A stretch of 64,000 bases of DNA. It comes from Nitratireductor sp. (GTDB lineage Bacteria; Pseudomonadota; Alphaproteobacteria; Rhizobiales; Rhizobiaceae). The DNA lies in NCBI GenBank assembly GCA_017854535.1, contig JAFMHL010000019.1, positions 1-64,000 of the forward strand, in the 5' to 3' direction. The notes beneath the pieces are model-generated. The model did not search any database. It saw only the letters and a program-made list of their open reading frames with translations, and had not been told where the DNA came from. The translations under genes and the position numbers were made by a program. Shown one piece after another: positions 43,658 through 51,370 of the stretch; positions within the stretch are counted from its first letter, which is position 1, and every line of letters starts with the position of its first letter.

Positions 43658-44224
43658 ATGAGCCTTATAGTATCCGGAAAACACATGAATGTCGGGGAAG
43701 CCCTGACCATCCGAATCACTGATCGTGTAGAGGACGCCGTATCCAAATACTTTTCCAACGGCTATTCCGGACAAGTTACTATAGAGAAGATGGGAAACTG
43801 GTTTGAATGCGATTGTTCAATTCATCTGAACAGCGGAGCGGTTCTCCAAGCAAAAGCCAAAACAAATGACCCAACTACTTGTTTTGATGACGCCGCTGAA
43901 AAAATTGAAAAGCGGATGCGTCGCTATAAACGTCGCTTGAAAGACCATCACGCTCACGGAAATGTTAAATCTGCACAAGCTTTTTATTCAGTTGTTGAAC
44001 AGCCCGATGTTGACGAAGAAATCACAGAGGATTATAGCCCCTTGATCGTTGCGGAATCGACGACGACCGTAAACACGCAAAGCGTGGCACAGGCTGTTGT
44101 TCAATTGGACTTGACCGACAATCCTGTTGTGGTGTTCAAGAATGCCGCTAACGGCGAGATAAATGTCATATATCGCCGTAATGACGGCAATATCGGTTGG
44201 GTGGACCCTTCACGGGGAAAATAA
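43658..44224 (+). CDS. hpf: Long ribosome hibernation-promoting factor
   Basis: A 188-residue long-type HPF, which dimerises ribosomes into inactive 100S particles in resting cells. The N-terminal S30AE domain starts MSLIVSGKHMNVGEALTIRI and ends near RRYKRRLKDHH. The C-terminal dimerisation domain is recognised from NPVVVFKNAANGEINVIYRRNDGNIGW. Its place downstream of rpoN is conserved in proteobacteria. AAGGAG lies four bases before the ATG. Confidence 0.95.
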   Translation: MSLIVSGKHMNVGEALTIRITDRVEDAVSKYFSNGYSGQVTIEKMGNWFECDCSIHLNSGAVLQAKAKTNDPTTCFDDAAEKIEKRMRRYKRRLKDHHAHGNVKSAQAFYSVVEQPDVDEEITEDYSPLIVAESTTTVNTQSVAQAVVQLDLTDNPVVVFKNAANGEINVIYRRNDGNIGWVDPSRGK

Positions 44225-44263
44225 CCTTTTAACCTGAGCGTTGAATAAAGTAGGAAGTTTGAG

Positions 44264-44728
44264 ATGGATCTGACTGATCTTATTGGCCGTGACGATATTC
44301 ATGTTTCGTTTAAAGCCAGCTGTAAAAAACAGGTCCTGCAGGATCTCGCGAGCATTGCGGCTGATAAAACTGGTATCAGTGAGCAGGAAATTTTTCACAC
44401 GCTTTTGGAGCGAGAAAAACTTGGCTCAACGGGCGTGGGTAATGGTATTGCCATTCCTCATGGAAAGCTGGACAAGCTCGATAAGATCCAAGGCGTTGTA
44501 GCATTCTTGGAAAATCCTGTTGATTTCGACGCAATGGATGATCAGCCGGTTGATATTGTATTTCTATTATTGGCGCCCGATGCTGCGGGCGCTGATCATC
44601 TTAAGGCTTTGTCGCGTATCGCACGGATATTAAGAGAGCCTGATATGCTTCAAAAATTGCGAAATTCGACAGACAGCGAAAACTTGCATCAATTGCTTTG
44701 CTTGTCTCAAACTCCGCATGCGGCTTAG
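44264..44728 (+). CDS. ptsN: PTS IIA-like nitrogen-regulatory protein (EIIA-Ntr)
   Basis: A 154-residue phosphocarrier of the nitrogen PTS. The phospho-acceptor His is at about residue 66 in GIAIPHGKLDKL. It is phosphorylated by NPr and in rhizobia influences potassium, carbon and nitrogen control. The gene follows hpf after 39 bp and ends the rpoN-hpf-ptsN run, converging on the DUF1150 gene with only 25 bp between. Confidence 0.95.
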   Translation: MDLTDLIGRDDIHVSFKASCKKQVLQDLASIAADKTGISEQEIFHTLLEREKLGSTGVGNGIAIPHGKLDKLDKIQGVVAFLENPVDFDAMDDQPVDIVFLLLAPDAAGADHLKALSRIARILREPDMLQKLRNSTDSENLHQLLCLSQTPHAA

Positions 44729-44753
44729 TTCATCAAAGGCACAAACTTAAGTT

Positions 44754-45014
44754 TCAATGGACGCTAACGATCTTTAGGTCTTGGTCTGCACCAAAGTGCC
44801 AGGCTGCATTCGCACTGCCGCATAGGGCCATTGCTTCACCCCTGGCGGAATATACACCCCAAGCGCTTTCCAATTTCACGTCGACAGGCAGTTCAGGTAA
44901 CTCATCCTTGTTTAGCTGGCGTACATAGCCCACCAAGCCATCACCCAGACCGAGCAATTCGACATTTCGCGTTTCTTGAGATGAATCGCTGTTTTCAATA
45001 TCGCCAGTTTTCAT
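44754..45014 (-). CDS. DUF1150 family protein
   Basis: An 86-residue protein of the DUF1150 family, recognised from YVRQLNKDELPELPVDVKLE and the LESAWGVYSARGEAMAL core. The function is unknown. It lies 4 bp downstream of the small heat-shock gene, a pairing common in Rhizobiales, so it is likely part of the heat-shock unit. Confidence 0.82.
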   Translation of the reverse strand: MKTGDIENSDSSQETRNVELLGLGDGLVGYVRQLNKDELPELPVDVKLESAWGVYSARGEAMALCGSANAAWHFGADQDLKIVSVH

Positions 45015-45018
45015 ATCA

Positions 45019-45441
45019 TTAGTCCAATCTGTTTATTTTAATTTGACGCGCTGTGGAGACAGGCTCAGGCCTCATCAGATCAATAGAGAGTAGCCCGTTT
45101 TTCAACTCAGCACCTTCGATCTCAATGCCCGCAGCCAGAATAAAGTTTTTCTGAAACTGCCTTGCAGCGATCCCGCGGTGAAGAAACTCTCTTTCAGGAT
45201 CTACAAGCTGACGTCCTTTGATTGTCAATTGATTGTTTTCTATGGACACATCCAGATCATCATCTGAAAACCCAGCAACCGCCAAGGTAATGCGAAGTTT
45301 AACAATACCATCGTCATCAACTTTTTCGATATTGTAGGGCGGATAACCATCGCCGCTGGTGCGGGTAATCTTTTCCACCATTCTCTCGATTTCTTCAAAC
45401 CCAAGAAGAAGCGGACTAGTAAGAGTCGTGATACGCGTCAT
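45019..45441 (-). CDS. Hsp20 / alpha-crystallin small heat-shock protein
   Basis: A 140-residue small heat-shock protein that holds unfolding proteins for refolding by DnaK/ClpB. The alpha-crystallin domain begins near YPPYNIEKVDDDGIVKLRI, and the conserved A-x-x-x-n-G-L motif appears as GAELKNGLLSIDL. ATG at 45441 is preferred over the upstream GTG frame start at 45462 since AGGAA lies seven bases before it. The leader carries an RpoH-like promoter and a 9-bp hairpin next to the ribosome site. Confidence 0.92.
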   Translation of the reverse strand: MTRITTLTSPLLLGFEEIERMVEKITRTSGDGYPPYNIEKVDDDGIVKLRITLAVAGFSDDDLDVSIENNQLTIKGRQLVDPEREFLHRGIAARQFQKNFILAAGIEIEGAELKNGLLSIDLMRPEPVSTARQIKINRLD

Positions 45442-45460
45442 TTTCAAATTCCTTGACCCC

Positions 45461-45499
45461 ACTTTTGTAAAACCTGTCTAAGCGGTCATATACAAAAGT
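45461..45499 (-). promoter_or_regulatory. Leader hairpin before the Hsp20 ribosome site
   Basis: ACTTTTGTA and TACAAAAGT (45491-45499 and 45461-45469) form a perfect 9-bp stem ending about ten bases before the AAGGAA of hsp20. Many rhizobial small heat-shock genes carry ROSE-type RNA thermometers in this position; I do not see a clear ROSE anti-SD motif here. Confidence 0.4.
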
Positions 45500-45543
45500 C
45501 TGGCGATCTAGAGTTCCAGCCCGTTTTGGCACTGTTAGTGATA

Positions 45544-45572
45544 ATATGGGCGTTCGCGGCATTAGGTTCAAG
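45544..45572 (-). promoter_or_regulatory. RpoH (sigma-32)-type promoter for hsp20
   Basis: Minus strand CTTGAA (45572-45567), 16-bp spacer, CCCATAT (45550-45544). This matches the heat-shock consensus CTTGAA/CCCATnT. The predicted leader is about 95 nt. Confidence 0.68.
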
Positions 45573-45725
45573 GTTTGAAAAATCGATAAATATCGACCTT
45601 AAAAGCTGTATGCGTTCAAGAAAGATGACAAATTGAAATAGACTGTCTAAAAAGATGCGAAAATTGCCCAATTTTCCTATTTCAGGGCAATGCAACTACT
45701 TTAATTAATTCAACCGGAGACTTTG

Positions 45726-47906
45726 ATGAGCACTAAAAAAACCACCCGACGGATCGATGTCGCTGGCCTAAAGGTCGATGAGCGCTTGTATGAATTTGTG
45801 AACGAAAAAGCGCTATCAGGAAGCGGCGTGAAACAGGGTGCGTTTTGGAAAGGTTTTGCGGCAATCCTTGCTGATTTGACGGATAAGAACAAAGCACTAC
45901 TCGCAAAGCGCGATGATTTTCAGAACCAGATTGATCAGTGGTATCTCGACAACCCCGGCAAATATAGTGACATGAAAGCCTATAAGGCATTTCTAAAAAA
46001 GATTGGATATCTGATTCCAGAAGGTAAAGCGTTTTCTGTTTCAACTTCCAAGGTTGATGATGAATTGGCGCGTATTGCCGGCGCGCAGCTGGTCGTTCCG
46101 GTTATGAATGCGCGCTATGCACTGAATGCTGCCAATGCGAGATGGGGATCATTATACGATGCTCTATATGGAACAGATGCAATTTCCGAAGCCAAGGGTG
46201 CAGAAAAAGGGAAAGCCTATAATCCGGTACGTGGTAAAAAAGTTGTCGCTTTTGGGCAGAAATTCCTCGATGAAGCAGCGCCCCTAAAAGGCGCAAAGCA
46301 TTCGCAAGTTAAATCCTATTCTATCAAGGGCGGCAAATTGGTTGCTGAACTTGCAAAAGATACAACGACCCTTGCTGATCCAAAAAAACTTGCTGGTTAT
46401 ACGGGCGATCCAAAAGCCCCTTCTTCAATTTTGTTGGTAAACAATGATCTGCATATAGAAATCGTTGTGAATGAAAACCACCCGATTGGCAGCACCGATA
46501 AAGCGCATGTTTCAGACATCATTTTAGAATCGGCCATTTCTGCAATTATGGACTGCGAGGATTCGATCGCAGCTGTAGATGCGGAAGACAAGGTCGTGGT
46601 CTATCAAAACTGGCTTGGCCTTATGGATGGCACTTTGGAAGACAGTTTCAAAAAGGGTGGCAAAACTGTCAGCCGAAAATTGAACCCTGACAAATCCTAT
46701 CTTAAGCCCAATGGCAAACCGGCAACGCTTCCAGGCCGAGCTTTGATGTTTGTTCGCAATGTGGGCCATCTGATGACCAATCCAGCCATCTTGAACAAGG
46801 CTGGCGAAGAAATACCCGAAGGTATCATGGATGCGGTGATAACTGCCCTATGTGCGCTTCAGGATGTTGGTCCTAAAGGGCGCTTCATGAATTCCCGCAA
46901 AGGCTCTTTTTATATCGTAAAGCCAAAAATGCACGGTCCTGAAGAGGTGGCATTTGCCAATACACTGTTTGGCCGCGTTGAAGATCTATTGGGCATGAAA
47001 CGCAATACCATCAAAATGGGTATTATGGATGAAGAACGCCGCACGAGCATCAATTTGATAGAATGCATCCGGGCAGCGAAATCGCGTGTTGTATTCATCA
47101 ATACCGGCTTCCTTGATCGTACAGGTGATGAGATTCACACTTCGATGAACGCCGGACCGATGATCCGTAAAGCCGATATGAAAGCCTCAACCTGGATCGC
47201 AGCTTATGAAAACAACAATGTTGATGTCGGCCTTGCTTGCGGTCTTGCGGGACGCGCGCAAATTGGCAAAGGCATGTGGGCAGCTCCTGACATGATGGCT
47301 GACATGCTCAAAACTAAAATTGGCCATCCTAAGTCTGGGGCCAACACTGCTTGGGTTCCCTCGCCAACGGCAGCAACCCTGCATGCTACTCATTACCATC
47401 AGGTCAGCGTTGCTGATGTGCAGAAGAAAATTGCAAAACGCAAAAAAGCTAAAGTAGAAGATATTCTAAACGTGCCTGTTGCCACACGCCCGAATTGGGG
47501 CAAGGCAGCGATCAAGCAAGAGCTTGATAACAATTCACAAGGCATTTTGGGCTATGTGGTTCGCTGGATAGACCAAGGCGTTGGGTGCTCAAAAGTACCT
47601 GATATTCACAATGTTGGCCTGATGGAAGATCGCGCGACATTGCGTATTTCCTCACAGCACATGGCAAACTGGTTACATCATGGCGTTTGTTCAAAGGCCG
47701 ATGTTATGGCCTCATTGAAACGCATGGCCAAGATCGTTGATAAACAAAACAAAGGCGATCCGCTGTATATCAATATGGCACCCGATTTCGATAAATCGAT
47801 TGCGTTCCAAGCTGCCTGCGACTTAGTATTGTTAGGCCGCGAGCAGCCGTCTGGCTATACAGAACCTGTTTTGCATCGCCGCCGTCGCGAGCTTAAAGGC
47901 ACTTAA
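45726..47906 (+). CDS. glcB: Malate synthase G
   Basis: Condenses glyoxylate with acetyl-CoA to malate. It is 726 residues, the single-chain G-type length. Family segments include [51 protein letters not shown], and the active-site stretch [18 protein letters not shown] followed by [15 protein letters not shown]. The ATG at 45726 follows GGAG by seven bases; a TTG just before it is rejected. No isocitrate lyase gene is nearby, so it may serve glycolate/glyoxylate use as well as the glyoxylate bypass. A strong terminator follows. Confidence 0.96.
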   Translation: MSTKKTTRRIDVAGLKVDERLYEFVNEKALSGSGVKQGAFWKGFAAILADLTDKNKALLAKRDDFQNQIDQWYLDNPGKYSDMKAYKAFLKKIGYLIPEGKAFSVSTSKVDDELARIAGAQLVVPVMNARYALNAANARWGSLYDALYGTDAISEAKGAEKGKAYNPVRGKKVVAFGQKFLDEAAPLKGAKHSQVKSYSIKGGKLVAELAKDTTTLADPKKLAGYTGDPKAPSSILLVNNDLHIEIVVNENHPIGSTDKAHVSDIILESAISAIMDCEDSIAAVDAEDKVVVYQNWLGLMDGTLEDSFKKGGKTVSRKLNPDKSYLKPNGKPATLPGRALMFVRNVGHLMTNPAILNKAGEEIPEGIMDAVITALCALQDVGPKGRFMNSRKGSFYIVKPKMHGPEEVAFANTLFGRVEDLLGMKRNTIKMGIMDEERRTSINLIECIRAAKSRVVFINTGFLDRTGDEIHTSMNAGPMIRKADMKASTWIAAYENNNVDVGLACGLAGRAQIGKGMWAAPDMMADMLKTKIGHPKSGANTAWVPSPTAATLHATHYHQVSVADVQKKIAKRKKAKVEDILNVPVATRPNWGKAAIKQELDNNSQGILGYVVRWIDQGVGCSKVPDIHNVGLMEDRATLRISSQHMANWLHHGVCSKADVMASLKRMAKIVDKQNKGDPLYINMAPDFDKSIAFQAACDLVLLGREQPSGYTEPVLHRRRRELKGT

Positions 47907-47928
47907 ATCCATCTTAACAATCGACACA

Positions 47929-47957
47929 AAAAAACCCGCCGATTTGGCGGGTTTTTT
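47929..47957. terminator. Bidirectional terminator between glcB and the L,D-transpeptidase gene
   Basis: AAAAAACCCGCC-GATTT-GGCGGGTTTTTT is symmetric with A and T tracts on both sides and serves both converging genes. Confidence 0.9.
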
Positions 47958-47976
47958 ATTCCATTTTGAAACGTTG

Positions 47977-48663
47977 TTACTGGAAAACGACTACTTTTGC
48001 CCGACCTTTGACGCGGGAATACAGGTCAACAATATCCAGATTGATCAAACGAATGCATCCTGATGATGCAGCTGTTCCGATAGACGACCAAATTGGCGTG
48101 CCATGCAAACGGTATAATGTGTCTTTGCCGTCCTGAAAAAGATAAAGAGCACGTGCGCCAAGCGGGTTATCAAGGCCTGGAGGCATGCCGCCATTGTCGA
48201 CGCCGTATTTAATCAATTCAGGCTTACGGGCGATCATTTCTTCTGGCGGAGTCCATTTTGGCCATTCCTGTTTCCAGCCAACATAAGCGGTTCCTTGCCA
48301 TTCAAAACCTTGCTTGCCTACACCAACGCCATAGCGAATTGCCATACCATCAGGTTCAATCAGATAAAGATAACGCTTGGCGACATCGACTACGATTGTG
48401 CCAACTTTTTCCTTGGTCACATAGGCAACGCGTTGACGTAGAAACTGTTTGTCCATCTCTTTTACCGGTATCGCCGGGAGAGTGAATTCACCATCGCTGC
48501 GCTGTCCATAGTCACGGATGAACTCGTTAGACGGAACCTGGCTAGTGTTAAACCCTGGAAGTTTTCCATTAAACGTCGAAAAACTAGGTCCTGTATAGGT
48601 ACATCCAGAAAGGAGCACCACACTGCAAAGAGCTGGCAATAATTTGCGAAAATTGATTTTCAT
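47977..48663 (-). CDS. L,D-transpeptidase (YkuD family), lipoprotein
   Basis: A 228-residue periplasmic enzyme that makes 3-3 cross-links in peptidoglycan or anchors lipoproteins to it. The N-terminus is a lipoprotein signal (LLPALCSVVLLSGC, lipobox LSGC). The YkuD domain carries HGTPIWSSIGTAASSGCIRL, containing the catalytic His and Cys. ATG at 48663 is selected: AGGAAA lies six bases upstream and the lipobox is then properly placed, while the frame start at 48822 would add 53 residues without a signal. Confidence 0.92.
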   Translation of the reverse strand: MKINFRKLLPALCSVVLLSGCTYTGPSFSTFNGKLPGFNTSQVPSNEFIRDYGQRSDGEFTLPAIPVKEMDKQFLRQRVAYVTKEKVGTIVVDVAKRYLYLIEPDGMAIRYGVGVGKQGFEWQGTAYVGWKQEWPKWTPPEEMIARKPELIKYGVDNGGMPPGLDNPLGARALYLFQDGKDTLYRLHGTPIWSSIGTAASSGCIRLINLDIVDLYSRVKGRAKVVVFQ

Positions 48664-48863
48664 AATTTTTCCTGATTTCTTGGGTGCCGCATAAACTTGC
48701 CCCTGCGCCCTAAGTTCACCTAAAACGCATTGGTGTTCTTTCGCAATCTGAATTTCGTATTTTACGATGCATTTGATACCCTGTTTCAGAATCAGCACGC
48801 TTTTGATCATGCTGATGAGCATATGAATTGCTCTGTTTGGTTATTGAAAGGGACTGATCTCGG

Positions 48864-49373
48864 ATGCCAATTGTAAAGATCGCAGGACAAAACCCGTTAG
48901 TAGATGGGCGCCAGTCAGACAATGCCTTGGCAATCCAGCGGGGCATGATCCGTCATCTTCACCACTGCGGGCATGTCGTATTACCCGAATTCCCCCTTTC
49001 AAACGGCAGGAGAGCTGACCTGATCACACTTGATCGCAAAGGCATATTCACCTTAATTGAGATCAAAAGCTCCATAGAGGATTTCAGGGTTGATAAGAAA
49101 TGGCCTGAATATGCTGCTTTTTGCGACCGCTTTGCCTTTGCAACATTGCCATCGGTTCCGTTTGATATTTTCCCTGAAACAGAAGGTCTTTTTATCGCCG
49201 ACAGTTTTAGCGCTGAAATGTATAGAGAACCTAATGAAGATCGCCTTTCACCAGCGACCAGAAAAGCTATGACACTTCGCTTTGCCCGCATTGCGGCGCA
49301 GCGCAACGAGCGTGTTACACAATATGCCATAACCCATGGCTATGCGATGCCTGAAGGTGATGACGAAGAATAG
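48864..49373 (+). CDS. mmcB: MmcB family DNA repair protein
   Basis: A 169-residue protein of the MmcB family (formerly DUF1052), shown in Caulobacter to protect from DNA damage. It contains a nuclease-like core GRRADLITLDRKGIFTLIEIKSS, in which D...EIK resembles the PD-(D/E)XK active site. I find no SOS box (GTTC-N7-GTTC) in the 200-bp upstream gap. The stop codon is within 2 bp of the convergent actR stop. Confidence 0.87.
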   Translation: MPIVKIAGQNPLVDGRQSDNALAIQRGMIRHLHHCGHVVLPEFPLSNGRRADLITLDRKGIFTLIEIKSSIEDFRVDKKWPEYAAFCDRFAFATLPSVPFDIFPETEGLFIADSFSAEMYREPNEDRLSPATRKAMTLRFARIAAQRNERVTQYAITHGYAMPEGDDEE

Positions 49374-49374
49374 A

Positions 49375-49914
49375 CTAGCGCGGCGCGCGTTTTGCTAAAA
49401 TGCGCTGCAAGGTGCGCCGATGCATATTCAAGCGACGAGCGGTTTCAGATACATTGCGGTCACACAATTCATAGACCCTTAGAATATGCTCCCACCGCAC
49501 CCTGTCTGCCGACATCGGGTTTTCTGGCGGCTCAGCTTTTTCATCAGGAAGACGCATCAGCGCCGCGAATACTTCATCGGCGTCCGCTGGCTTTGAAAGG
49601 TAATCTACAGCACCCATTTTAACGGCAGTTACCGCAGTGGCAATGTTACCATAGCCCGTTAGAATGATCGCTTTGCAATCTGGCTTCACTTTGTGAATGG
49701 CAGCGATAACATCAAGACCATTGCCATCTCCCAAACGCATGTCGACAACAGCAAAATCGGGTGGTGTCATTCTGATTTTTACTTGTGCTTCCGTGATCGA
49801 TTCGCACATTTCAACCTCAAAGCCACGCGTTTCCATTGCGCGTCCTAGCCTTGTCAGGAACGGTTTGTCATCGTCGACCAGAAGCAATCTTTTGTTTTCA
49901 GGTAACTCAGTCAT
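49375..49914 (-). CDS. actR: ActR/RegA/PrrA-type response regulator
   Basis: A 179-residue regulator of redox or acid-linked gene control. The receiver has DDDKPFLTRLG, the phospho-acceptor Asp in FAVVDMRLGDGNG, and the Lys in YLSKPADADEV. A short linker rich in Pro joins a Fis-type helix-turn-helix, VSETARRLNMHRRTLQRIL, nearly identical to RegA/ActR. It is downstream of actS by 128 bp and in the same direction, as in rhizobia. Confidence 0.93.
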   Translation of the reverse strand: MTELPENKRLLLVDDDKPFLTRLGRAMETRGFEVEMCESITEAQVKIRMTPPDFAVVDMRLGDGNGLDVIAAIHKVKPDCKAIILTGYGNIATAVTAVKMGAVDYLSKPADADEVFAALMRLPDEKAEPPENPMSADRVRWEHILRVYELCDRNVSETARRLNMHRRTLQRILAKRAPR

Positions 49915-50042
49915 ATTATCTATCGCACTGTTATTTTTTATAACTCATACATAGCGTCAATAGAGCATTTGGCAAAGCCTTGGGCAAAAAACTATAGTTC
50001 AATGCTAAATTATCATGAATTTTAGTCGAAAGCCCGTTCCAA

Positions 50043-51335
50043 TTAGCGTTTTTCAAAAATATCCCGTTCCCAAATAATTGTTACCAAGGCGCCAGATTTT
50101 CTTTGAGAAGAATTGTTCGAAAATATCAGTTCTGCGCCGTTGCGCTCTAGAAGAGTTTTGGCGATAAACAGCCCAAGCCCAAGCCCACCCCCAGAGGCTT
50201 CATTTACCCCAATGCGGCTGCTGATGAACGGCTCTCCAATTTTCTCAAGAATGTTTACCGGAAATCCTTTTCCATCATCAGAAATTGTGAAAACTACTTG
50301 GGTTGCAGTCCATTCGCTTTTGAACGTCACCTTAGTTTTGGCAAAGTCTACGGCGTTTTCCACCAGATTTCCCAACCCGTATAATACGGCGGCGTTTCTG
50401 CGAATAACTGGCATTGGTTCATCGCCATGATTTTCCAAAATCAGTTTTATGCCTCGCTCTCGATGGGGCTCTGCTACCTCTTCCATCAATAACCGAACCG
50501 ATAGGGCTGTTATGTTTTCGTCTTCTTGTGATGACAATGTAGAAATCTTACGGAGAATTTCACGACATCGCTCTGCCTGGCTTTTTAACAACTCTGCATC
50601 TTCGTAGAGCGAGGAATTTTTCTCGGCGCTCAACAATAGCTCTTTTGCAACAAGCGTAATGGTCGCCAAAGGTGTTCCAAGTTCATGAGCGGCGGCGGCG
50701 GCTAAGCCATCAAGATTGGAAATATGCTGTTCGCGTTGAAGAACAATCTCTGTAGCGGCAAGGGCATCTGCAAGTTTGCGCGATTCATTGGCAACTCGGA
50801 ATGTGTAGACAGACGTAAAACCCATCGTCGAAACGATGGCTACCCAGATACCCAACTTCAACTCAAGCGGCATGATCATCCCACCTGGTTCAAACCAGGG
50901 TAGAGGAAGATGAAAAAATACCAGAAATATCGAAACCATTAATGCGAGAACAAATAGGGGCAACACTTCGCGACTCTTTTGGGCGGCGGCTGAAACCACA
51001 ACAGGCACCGCAATGAGCATGGCAAAAGGATTCTGAATACCACCAGTCAAAAACAACAGAACCGTCAGTTGCAGAATATCATAGGCAAGCAGCGCTGAAA
51101 CAGATTGGCCCCGCCAGCGCGCATTTGCAGGATAACGGAAACGCAAAAATACATTGAGCCAGGCCGAGGCTGCAATGACCAACAGGCATGGCAATAGCAG
51201 CAATTCAAAACCGAATTGGAAATATACAAACAGAACAGTGATGGTTTGTCCGATTACTGCTAACCAGCGAATCCGGGTGAGCGTTTCCAGACGAAGCGCC
51301 AAACTCTCCCTATGCTGTGTAATGTTTTCCTGCAC
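50043..51335 (-). CDS. actS: ActS/RegB/PrrB-type redox sensor histidine kinase
   Basis: A 430-residue membrane kinase with about six transmembrane segments. The quinone-interacting motif GGIQNPF lies between helices, the phospho-acceptor His is in AAAHELGTPLATI, and a Cys in the dimerisation region (QAERCREIL) matches the redox-active Cys of RegB. The catalytic domain has GGGLGLGLFIAKTLLER. It responds to respiratory redox state by quinone binding and Cys oxidation in relatives. The gene is followed by actR; hrpB lies 35 bp upstream. Confidence 0.93.
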   Translation of the reverse strand: MQENITQHRESLALRLETLTRIRWLAVIGQTITVLFVYFQFGFELLLLPCLLVIAASAWLNVFLRFRYPANARWRGQSVSALLAYDILQLTVLLFLTGGIQNPFAMLIAVPVVVSAAAQKSREVLPLFVLALMVSIFLVFFHLPLPWFEPGGMIMPLELKLGIWVAIVSTMGFTSVYTFRVANESRKLADALAATEIVLQREQHISNLDGLAAAAAHELGTPLATITLVAKELLLSAEKNSSLYEDAELLKSQAERCREILRKISTLSSQEDENITALSVRLLMEEVAEPHRERGIKLILENHGDEPMPVIRRNAAVLYGLGNLVENAVDFAKTKVTFKSEWTATQVVFTISDDGKGFPVNILEKIGEPFISSRIGVNEASGGGLGLGLFIAKTLLERNGAELIFSNNSSQRKSGALVTIIWERDIFEKR

Positions 51336-51370
51336 TCAATTTTCCTAAATTAACTTTCAATGTTCATATT

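Noticed and set aside
48664-48822. 53-residue N-terminal extension of the L,D-transpeptidase
   Set aside because: It would hide the lipoprotein signal and lacks a ribosome site; the internal ATG at 48663 has AGGAAA and gives a correct lipobox.
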